NCBI GenBank assembly: GCA_020793555.1
Contig: DQIO01000190.1
Coordinates: 1 to 6,649, forward strand
Direction of reading: 5' to 3'
Length of the DNA: 6,649 nt
Source of the DNA: Methanosarcinaceae archaeon
GTDB lineage: Archaea; Halobacteriota; Methanosarcinia; Methanosarcinales; Methanosarcinaceae
Numbering within the stretch: position 1 is the first letter of the stretch; each line of letters starts with the position of its first letter. A program made the translations under genes and the position numbers. This document shows positions 1-4,310 of this stretch, piece by piece. The notes below the pieces were generated by a model that was not told where the DNA came from, did no database searches, and saw only the letters and a program-made list of their open reading frames with translations.

Positions 1-100
1 GCAGGCGTAGTTATGTGACTTGAATACCATATGGCGGCGCTTGCGCGGCTTATAAAGGGGTCGATTGACATGAGTTAGTTAGGGCTGATTTGAAAATTAG

Positions 101-235
101 CTAAGTACTGATATTGGATACAACAAAAAAATCATATTAGCAGTAATTGTAATCATCCTGTGCATACTGTGGAGCGGTTGTGTTTTGGTGGTATTCGGGA
201 TGCTGCCCATTATCTTGCGCCGAAATAAAGAATAA
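101..235 (+). CDS. Possible small hydrophobic peptide, no standard start codon
   Basis: I do not recognise this frame. It runs from just after a TAG at 98-100 to a TAA at 233-235. From about 122 it reads NKKIILAVIVIILCILWSGC, then a second hydrophobic run (VLVVFGMLPII) and a basic tail ending RRNKE. That is the look of a small membrane peptide: lysines, a long aliphatic helix, then basic residues. A Cys after SG resembles a lipobox, but the residue at -3 is Trp, which is unusual. There is no ATG, GTG or TTG before the lysines and no Shine-Dalgarno sequence. It may be a relic whose start was lost, use a rare ATT start (113), or be chance in AT-rich DNA. Low confidence. Confidence 0.22.
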   Translation, partial: LSTDIGYNKKIILAVIVIILCILWSGCVLVVFGMLPIILRRNKE

Positions 236-295
236 GACCTGTACAATATTTGCTAATTTACACATTAAGTAGACAGGACAAAAACCGAACGGATT

Positions 296-300
296 TGATC
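296..300 (+). promoter_or_regulatory. Weak ribosome binding site of the ADP-ribosylglycohydrolase gene
   Basis: TGATC lies four bases before the ATG at 305. It matches the TGATC part of the sequence complementary to the archaeal 16S rRNA 3' end (AGGAGGTGATC), but the stronger GGAGG part is missing. It supports the ATG at 305 as start, with initiation probably weaker than for the ribosomal protein genes. Confidence 0.4.
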
Positions 301-304
301 ATAA

Positions 305-1225
305 ATGAAATCAATTGAACGTTATCGCGGATCGCTTTTAGGTCTGGCTGTTGGTGATGCACTTGGTGCACCGCTCGAATCCAAACCACCCAGCACATTT
401 AAACCGATAGAAAATATGACTGGCGGCGGCATGTTTAACTTGAGTGTAGGACAATGGACAGATGACACGTCGCTGGCATTGTGCCTCGCAGAAAGCCTTA
501 TCAAAACAAAAAGATTTGACCCGCTTGACCAGATGAAACGGTATCTTAAGTGGTATAAGGAAGGACATCTGAGCAGTACAGGCAAATGTTTTGGCATCGG
601 GTCAAACACGTTGCAAAGCCTTCAACAATTTGAAAAAACAGGAAAATTATCCGATATACCAACAAATTCCAATGCAACAACGAACGGTTCCCTTATGCGG
701 TTGGCACCTGTGCCACTTGCATTTTCCAGCGATCTTGTAAGGGCAATTGAAAGATCAAAAGATAGTTCAAAGACCACTCATGGTGCACAGGATGCAGTGG
801 ACTCATGTGGATATATGGGTGCCCTGATAGTAGGTGCCCTGAACGGATTTCCTAAAGCAGAATTGCTATCCGATCATTATTGTCCTGTGAAAGGATACTG
901 GAAAGAGCATCCTCTTTCTCCCCCTGTTGATGAAGTTGCAGCAGGTTCTTTTAAAGTAAAAGAACCGCCACAGATCAAAGGTGCACAGTATGTTGTAAGA
1001 TCATTGGAAGCTGCTATCTGGGCTTTTTACAAAACCGATTCCTTCAAGGAAGGATGTCTTCTGGCAGTGAACCTTGGTGACGATGCTGATACTACAGGAG
1101 CTATATATGGGCAACTGGCAGGCGCATATTATGGTGAGCAGGGGATACCTACTCAATGGCTGGATGAACTTGCTTATCGTGAACTGATCGGAGTTTATGC
1201 TGAACAGCTAATGGAAATTGTTTAA
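305..1225 (+). CDS. ADP-ribosylglycohydrolase family protein (DraG/ARH type)
   Basis: A 306-residue protein of the ADP-ribosylglycohydrolase superfamily, all-helical enzymes that use two Mg ions to release ADP-ribose from modified proteins or related substrates. The family signatures are present in order: GDALGAPLE near residues 17-25, WTDDT at 51-55 (first metal-binding acidic cluster), NGSLMR at 127-132, TTH at 157-159, and GDDADTTGA at 258-266 (second metal-binding cluster). The length is normal and both ends look intact, so it is probably active and cytoplasmic. The start at 305 is chosen because the conserved N-terminus (RYRGSLLGLAVGDALG) begins right after it. Its target is unknown: DraG of diazotrophs acts on dinitrogenase reductase, but no nif gene or ADP-ribosyltransferase is in the window, so that role should not be assumed. 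It stands alone and is convergent with the ribosomal protein operon. Confidence 0.93.
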   Translation: MKSIERYRGSLLGLAVGDALGAPLESKPPSTFKPIENMTGGGMFNLSVGQWTDDTSLALCLAESLIKTKRFDPLDQMKRYLKWYKEGHLSSTGKCFGIGSNTLQSLQQFEKTGKLSDIPTNSNATTNGSLMRLAPVPLAFSSDLVRAIERSKDSSKTTHGAQDAVDSCGYMGALIVGALNGFPKAELLSDHYCPVKGYWKEHPLSPPVDEVAAGSFKVKEPPQIKGAQYVVRSLEAAIWAFYKTDSFKEGCLLAVNLGDDADTTGAIYGQLAGAYYGEQGIPTQWLDELAYRELIGVYAEQLMEIV

Positions 1226-1279
1226 AAATATAGAAAAATAATGGAGATCCCACTCACCAACCCGCCATAAAAAGCATAC

Positions 1280-1332
1280 CCGACCGCAATCATGAAAGCA
1301 AACAACGGGATTTAAGAGTGATTTGCGGTCGG
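1280..1332. terminator. Inverted repeat, probable bidirectional terminator
   Basis: CCGACCGCAA at 1280-1289 is a perfect inverted copy of TTGCGGTCGG at 1323-1332. After a one-base bulge, three more pairs (TCA 1290-1292 with TGA 1319-1321) extend the stem, leaving a loop of about 26 bases. T-rich DNA follows on both sides: GTTTATTTTAATTT at about 1342-1355 on the plus strand and CTTTTTAT at about 1269-1276 on the minus strand. It sits between the ADP-ribosylglycohydrolase gene and the convergent small ORF, as expected for a shared terminator. The long loop is unusual for a terminator, so another RNA or protein-binding role is possible. Confidence 0.5.
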
Positions 1333-1343
1333 ATCGTATAAGT

Positions 1344-1424
1344 TTATTTTAATTTGCGGTCGAATGATTCGAATTGCTCGTAGTGCCTTGCGCGTTCGAC
1401 TAGATCTTTGAAATATTCATCCAT
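1344..1424 (-). CDS. Small 26-residue protein of unknown function
   Basis: A 26-codon ORF starting ATG at 1424 and ending TAA at 1344. The peptide begins MDEYFKDLVERAR and ends ESFDRKLK. It is highly charged, has no hydrophobic segment, and the first part has the spacing of an amphipathic helix (YF, LV, A), so a soluble, partner-binding small protein is likely. Expression signals are the main support: GAGGTGA at 1437-1431 is a 7/7 match to the 16S anti-Shine-Dalgarno, six bases before the ATG, and a TATA-like TAATATA lies upstream at the right distance for a very short leader. Methanosarcina mazei is known to express proteins this small (for example sP26, reported to act on glutamine synthetase). 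I cannot tell whether this is related, and function is unknown. A second ATG six bases further upstream is in another frame and stops after eight codons. Confidence 0.6.
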   Translation of the reverse strand: MDEYFKDLVERARHYEQFESFDRKLK

Positions 1425-1430
1425 GTCATT

Positions 1431-1437
1431 TCACCTC
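1431..1437 (-). promoter_or_regulatory. Strong Shine-Dalgarno sequence of the 26-residue ORF
   Basis: On the minus strand the sequence is GAGGTGA, fully complementary to the archaeal 16S rRNA 3' end, with six bases between it and the ATG at 1424. It matches as well as or better than the sites of the ribosomal protein genes in this window. It lies in otherwise non-coding DNA, which is the best reason to treat the small ORF as real. Confidence 0.65.
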
Positions 1438-1459
1438 GATTACTACATACGACTGCTGG

Positions 1460-1468
1460 GTATATTAG
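1460..1468 (-). promoter_or_regulatory. Putative TATA box of the 26-residue ORF
   Basis: The minus strand reads CTAATATAC here. A transcription start about 26 bases downstream would fall near 1438, immediately before the Shine-Dalgarno sequence at 1437-1431, giving a leader of only about 14 bases. The fit of box, spacing and ribosome site is good, but the prediction is by eye. Confidence 0.4.
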
Positions 1469-1702
1469 CGTGAGCCAAGTGGGGTGAAAGTAATATTTGG
1501 ATGAAAAATTGATTAATTAATTTGAAAGCACCTGAAGTCCATAAAATAGAATAAGGCTCATTGACTATTGAATTTGAATGACGGTATGAAAAAACGATCA
1601 CTTTGTCATGCAGTAATATACATTTTTTTGGTGACGGCGAAATGTGCCGCCTGCAGCGTGTTGTAAACTCACCATCAAACAGCCAAAACAACTAAGCAAT
1701 AC
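1469..1702. other. Non-coding stretch between small ORF and tRNA-Leu
   Basis: AT-rich DNA with no frame I can support. It includes TTAATTAA at about 1513-1520 and a run of seven T on the plus strand at 1623-1629. Frames crossing it have irregular composition and no ribosome binding sites. Read on the minus strand it is the 3' trailer of the tRNA-Leu transcript. Confidence 0.4.
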
Positions 1703-1719
1703 AAAAACCATCAAAAAAA
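1703..1719 (-). terminator. Oligo-U terminator after tRNA-Leu
   Basis: On the minus strand a run of seven T (1719-1713) is followed by a run of five T (1707-1703), beginning six bases after the encoded CCA of the tRNA. Clustered U runs without a hairpin are the usual archaeal intrinsic terminator, so this probably ends the rps13-rps4-rps11-rpoD-tRNA transcript, or at least the tRNA transcript. Confidence 0.6.
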
Positions 1720-1724
1720 GTGTT

Positions 1725-1812
1725 TGGTGCGGGAGGTGCGATTCGAACGCACGAACTCCTACGAGACTAGGCCCTCAACCTAGCGCCTTTGGCCTGGCTG
1801 GGCAACCCCCGC
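1725..1812 (-). tRNA. tRNA-Leu (anticodon GAG)
   Basis: Read on the minus strand it folds as a complete type II tRNA. The acceptor GCGGGGG (1812-1806) pairs with CTCCCGC (1735-1729) with one G-U pair, the discriminator is A (1728), and CCA is encoded (1727-1725). There is a three-pair D stem GCC/GGC with GG in the loop. The anticodon stem CTAGG/CCTAG encloses the seven-base loop TTGAGGG, giving anticodon GAG (1776-1774) for CUC and CUU codons. A long variable arm with a CTC/GAG stem is typical of leucine tRNAs. The T arm is GTGCG-TTCGAAT-CGCAC. There is no intron. It lies 58 bases downstream of rpoD on the same strand, a place where archaeal ribosomal protein clusters often carry tRNA-Leu, so it may be cut from the operon transcript. 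Confidence 0.96.
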
Positions 1813-1827
1813 ACAAGGGGAATGTCG

Positions 1828-1843
1828 TATAAATTAAAGTATA
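1828..1843 (-). promoter_or_regulatory. Possible TATA box for tRNA-Leu
   Basis: The minus strand reads TATACTTTAATTTATA, two overlapping TATA-like elements upstream of the mature tRNA 5' end at 1812. The upstream element (TATACTTT, centred near 1840) would place transcription start at about 1814, close to the tRNA 5' end. The tRNA may therefore have its own promoter as well as read-through from rpoD. The boxes are imperfect. Confidence 0.35.
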
Positions 1844-1861
1844 GGAGATCAATAATCCCCT
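1843..1861 (-). terminator. Hairpin after rpoD, terminator or processing site
   Basis: AGGGGAT (1861-1855) can pair with ATCTCCT (1849-1843) across a five-base loop: seven pairs, one of them G-U. It starts nine bases after the rpoD stop and is followed by U-rich sequence. The same AGGGGA could instead pair perfectly with TCCCCT at 1821-1816, just before the tRNA, so two exclusive folds exist. Either attenuation of transcription into the tRNA or a processing stem is possible. Confidence 0.35.
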
Positions 1862-1870
1862 ACAATAAAA

Positions 1871-2668
1871 TCAAAGCGAATTCAATATTTCTCCCATACG
1901 GAAGGCTTTGTCCTTAATAGTATTGCCTGCATTTAAGATTAACTCTTGGGACGTGTATGAACCATCAGATTCAGATGAAAAGATAAATGAATTATCATTT
2001 TCCTTAACTGAAACTGCACCTATCTCACAGACCCCTTCGCAGAGTTTGCAAAGTGAACACTTCAACAAGTCGTCTTTTGATACTTCTGCGCCTGCAGACC
2101 CAATATAAATGATATCACGAGGACACTCATCAACACAAGCACCACAACTGTCACACTCATTGAATTCGATAATCGGCATGTTCTTGTAGCCACAGGCAAC
2201 ACCTGCCTGCCATTTTGCATGATCCTTACCATAGCCCATGTGGACAATTGCCTCAATTACGACCTTCTGGCCTTCCTTAAGGTCAACAATTGGAATGTTC
2301 GTATCAGCCGCCTGAACCTTTGGGTCAGAAGAAACAAGATCGCCTGAATAGACCATCTTTGGCCCTTCCACACTCAATGTCAGGGATAGTTGGCACGCCG
2401 GACAGAAATCTCCCTCACATAAACACTCATCCTGTGGAATGAAATCCTCAATGTCTGAAGTCAGTGGAACCAAACCAAAACGCAATGCCAGCTGCTCATC
2501 ATATAATACAGATGTATTATCATATATATTTACATTATCAATAGCAAGAGTAGGCACATCTGCAAGCATCGCTCTTCGGATTCCGTTTGCAAATGCTGAT
2601 GTGGTATTTGAAAGTATGAACTTTGCAGACCGATCAGATAACTCAAGTATGTCAACTTCCATTGTCAT
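1871..2668 (-). CDS. rpoD: DNA-directed RNA polymerase subunit D (Rpo3) with two [4Fe-4S] motifs
   Basis: A 265-residue archaeal RNA polymerase subunit D (Rpo3), the homologue of eukaryotic Rpb3 and bacterial alpha. With subunit L it forms the platform on which the two large subunits assemble. The N-terminal dimerisation part includes AFANGIRRAMLADVPTLAID (about residues 25-44) and LALRFGLVPLTSD (about 60-72). A Cys group at 82, 84, 89 and 92 (CLC...CPAC) precedes the domain 3 insertion. A ferredoxin-like domain carries two complete motifs: C172, C175, C178, C182-P and C204, C207, C210, C214. Rpo3 of Methanosarcina acetivorans is known to bind two [4Fe-4S] clusters through such a domain, so this protein probably does too. 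ATG at 2668 is preferred: AAGGAT lies eight bases before it, inside the 18-base gap after rps11. A second ATG two codons later is possible. Last protein gene of the operon. Confidence 0.97.
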   Translation of the reverse strand: MTMEVDILELSDRSAKFILSNTTSAFANGIRRAMLADVPTLAIDNVNIYDNTSVLYDEQLALRFGLVPLTSDIEDFIPQDECLCEGDFCPACQLSLTLSVEGPKMVYSGDLVSSDPKVQAADTNIPIVDLKEGQKVVIEAIVHMGYGKDHAKWQAGVACGYKNMPIIEFNECDSCGACVDECPRDIIYIGSAGAEVSKDDLLKCSLCKLCEGVCEIGAVSVKENDNSFIFSSESDGSYTSQELILNAGNTIKDKAFRMGEILNSL

Positions 2669-2686
2669 AGACCCAAATCCTTACGA

Positions 2687-3067
2687 TTAAACCTTCCGTC
2701 CGCCCTTTGGACGAGTACCATCGTGCGGAACAGGTGTAACATCTTCAATTCTACCAATTCTGATACCAGCTCTTGCAAATGCCCTGATAGCAGCCTGTGC
2801 GCCGGGACCCGGACTACGCTGTTTGTTACCACCGGGAGCACGCACCCGAATGTGTATGCCAACAATTCCCTTATCCCTCAAAAGATCAGCAAGTTGGGAT
2901 GCGATCTGCATTGCAGTATATGGGGAACTTTCATCTCTTGCAGCCTTTACAACCATACCACCGGATGATTTTGCAATCGTCTCTGCACCTGTGATATCAG
3001 TAATTGTGATAAGAGTGTTGTTAAATGATGATTTGATGTGAGCAACACCCCATTTTTCGTTTACCAT
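2687..3067 (-). CDS. rps11: 30S ribosomal protein uS11 (S11)
   Basis: A 126-residue uS11, which sits on the platform of the small subunit next to the mRNA exit region and binds 16S rRNA. The protein starts [20 protein letters not shown]. The family signature is clear: [20 protein letters not shown] (about residues 76-95), then [20 protein letters not shown] (about 104-123), ending KGGRKV. Length and both ends match archaeal S11. The ATG follows the rps4 stop by only three bases. Its ribosome site (AAGGAGG, 3082-3076) lies inside the last codons of rps4, eight bases before the start, so the two genes are probably translationally coupled. Confidence 0.98.
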   Translation of the reverse strand: MVNEKWGVAHIKSSFNNTLITITDITGAETIAKSSGGMVVKAARDESSPYTAMQIASQLADLLRDKGIVGIHIRVRAPGGNKQRSPGPGAQAAIRAFARAGIRIGRIEDVTPVPHDGTRPKGGRKV

Positions 3068-3070
3068 AAC

Positions 3071-3640
3071 TTACTCCTCCTTACTTTCAGTCCCTACAAC
3101 AGATGATGCGATCTGTGCAGGCCTTTCTGGATGAGATTCTTTTGAAAGCGGTGACACGCCATAATAATCAATTGCCATCTCATCTTTCTTTGTGATCATA
3201 ATGCTTGGCACAGTCGCTTTCCTGCCATTTACTGAAATATGACCGTGTACAATGAACTGCCTTGCCTGTCGTGGTGTTCTCGCAAGACCCAACCTGTGGA
3301 CCTGCGTTTGAAGCCTGCGCTCCAAAATTGCATCAGTCTGCAATGAAAGTATATCATCAATATTGGAATCTTCTTTAAGGAATCCATATCTTTTAAGTTT
3401 AGCAAGGATCTGGTCAGCCTCTGTTTTCGAATGACCTGAAAGTTCTGCATCAGCAGATTCTGCTAAAAGCCTGCGGGCATCTGCACGATATCTTCGCAGC
3501 ATACTGTGTGATTTCCATAATTCCTTTTTGTTCCTGAGACCATACTTTTTTACAAGTTCAACCTCAGATGCCAACCTAGCAGCCTGCCAGGGGTGCTTTG
3601 GTGTATCGTAAACCTTCCTATTTTTACCAGGGTATCCCAT
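3071..3640 (-). CDS. rps4: 30S ribosomal protein uS4 (S4)
   Basis: A 189-residue uS4, a primary 16S rRNA binding protein that starts small-subunit assembly. The archaeal N-terminus [19 protein letters not shown] is followed by helical rRNA-binding sequence. The S4 RNA-binding domain lies at about residues 108-150, with the typical core [20 protein letters not shown] (121-140). The C-terminus is an acidic tail ending TESKEE. The start at 3640 is supported by AGGTGAT five bases upstream. The gene lies 17 bases after rps13. In bacteria S4 represses its own operon through the rpsM leader. Whether archaeal S4 does this is not known, but the leader of this operon is structured (see 4124-4194). Confidence 0.98.
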   Translation of the reverse strand: MGYPGKNRKVYDTPKHPWQAARLASEVELVKKYGLRNKKELWKSHSMLRRYRADARRLLAESADAELSGHSKTEADQILAKLKRYGFLKEDSNIDDILSLQTDAILERRLQTQVHRLGLARTPRQARQFIVHGHISVNGRKATVPSIMITKKDEMAIDYYGVSPLSKESHPERPAQIASSVVGTESKEE

Positions 3641-3657
3641 ATTTCATCACCTGTTGA

Positions 3658-4107
3658 TTAACTCTTCTTCCTGCTTACACCAATAGTAGAACCACGTCTA
3701 CCGGTTGATTTTGTTCTCTGGCCTCTTGCCTTCAATCCACGCTCGTGTCTGATTCCACGGTATGCCCTGACCTTCTTGAGGTTGTTTATATCCTCTCTGA
3801 ACGTCATGATAATATCCTGGCCCAAAAGGTGTTTACTGTCACCGGTAAGTGGATCGCTTTGTCTGTTCAGCATCCATTCAGGAACGGTTTTTTCAAATGC
3901 ATCGACTGCGGAATCAAGTTTTGAGACATCTTCATCTGAAAGATATCCAATTGTTCCTTTAGGATCAATGCCTGTACTATCAATAATGATACGTGCAGTA
4001 CGCCTACCAACACCACGGATACCGGTCAGTGCATATTGCACAGGCTGGTTTCCCTGCAGGTCAGTATTCATAATACGAACTAAGTGTCTAATTTCTTCAT
4101 CTGCCAT
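3658..4107 (-). CDS. rps13: 30S ribosomal protein uS13 (S13)
   Basis: A 149-residue uS13, a protein of the small-subunit head that contacts the P-site tRNA and the intersubunit bridges. It has the helix-hairpin-helix-like [13 protein letters not shown] (about residues 29-41) and the basic C-terminal signature [20 protein letters not shown] (116-135), ending in a Lys/Arg-rich tail. The length fits the archaeal/eukaryotic form, longer than bacterial S13. It is the first gene of the operon. The ATG at 4107 has an ideal GGAGGT six bases upstream, and a promoter and structured leader lie beyond it. Confidence 0.98.
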   Translation of the reverse strand: MADEEIRHLVRIMNTDLQGNQPVQYALTGIRGVGRRTARIIIDSTGIDPKGTIGYLSDEDVSKLDSAVDAFEKTVPEWMLNRQSDPLTGDSKHLLGQDIIMTFREDINNLKKVRAYRGIRHERGLKARGQRTKSTGRRGSTIGVSRKKS

Positions 4108-4113
4108 TAAATG

Positions 4114-4120
4114 ACCTCCT
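4114..4120 (-). promoter_or_regulatory. Shine-Dalgarno sequence of rps13
   Basis: The minus strand reads AGGAGGT, a perfect match to the 16S anti-Shine-Dalgarno, six bases before the rps13 ATG. A six-pair hairpin ends only three bases upstream of it, so access to this site could be affected by leader folding. Confidence 0.8.
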
Positions 4121-4123
4121 TAA

Positions 4124-4194
4124 GGATGCACTGCATCCCGTAGCCTCAAAACCACCGCATTTGCGGATAGTTCTGACACAGCCCATACAGGGCT
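4124..4194 (-). promoter_or_regulatory. Structured 5' leader of the rps13 operon
   Basis: Three small perfect hairpins lie in the untranslated leader on the minus strand, in transcript order: AGCCC-TGTAT-GGGCT (4194-4180), CCGC-AAAT-GCGG (4166-4155), and GGATGC-AGT-GCATCC (4138-4124). The last ends just before the Shine-Dalgarno. In addition GGCTA at 4145-4141 is complementary to TAGCC in the 5' arm of the first hairpin, so a mutually exclusive long-range pairing is possible. Such leaders often serve autogenous control by a ribosomal protein (S4 does this in bacteria), but no archaeal motif that I know matches, so the role is inferred. Confidence 0.4.
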
Positions 4195-4226
4195 ATTGGC
4201 ATGTTACAATGTTAATGCAACTTCGC

Positions 4227-4250
4227 TATATATACGGTTGTTCGTATATA
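4227..4250 (-). promoter_or_regulatory. Promoter (TATA box) of the rps13 operon within an inverted repeat
   Basis: The minus strand carries TATATATA at 4234-4227, a near-consensus archaeal TATA box. Start of transcription about 26 bases downstream would be near 4205, giving a leader of about 100 bases. The box is one half of a perfect 8-bp inverted repeat: TATATACG (4229-4236) and CGTATATA (4243-4250), separated by GTTGTT. The second half could be a second TATA element on either strand or an operator half-site. Confidence 0.6.
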
Positions 4251-4310
4251 ACATTAATCGTTGCAACAGTAATTCCGATCTATGGCGTCATTTCAGCGTC
4301 TGGAATAAAG

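Larger units (their letters stand above)
1..304. other. Intergenic region left of the ADP-ribosylglycohydrolase gene
   Basis: No gene with a convincing start and ribosome binding site is visible. The ATG at 31 opens only 15 codons (stop at 76-78). Bases 28-49 are GC-rich with a small GCGC-TT-GCGC palindrome beside the self-complementary CCATATGG. From 101 there is a short hydrophobic open frame, described separately. The last 60 bases before 305 should hold the promoter of the downstream gene: AT-rich stretches at 243-250 and 254-260 are possible TATA elements, but neither is close to consensus. Confidence 0.5.

Noticed and set aside
1586..1666. Plus-strand 26-codon ORF starting MKKRSLCHAVIYIFLVTA with a later CAAC
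   Set aside because: It resembles a small secreted peptide but has no ribosome binding site or promoter, and lies in the AT-rich trailer region. Not supported.
1443..1691. 82-codon minus-strand frame between small ORF and tRNA-Leu
   Set aside because: No ribosome site, irregular composition, no family resemblance, and it overlaps the TATA box of the small ORF.
1644..1832. 62-codon plus-strand frame
   Set aside because: It is the complement of the tRNA-Leu gene; the apparent peptide is tRNA sequence read in translation.
2062..2256. Overlapping frames inside rpoD, rps11, rps4, rps13 and the PLD gene
   Set aside because: These are shadows of well-recognised genes, with no start signals of their own.
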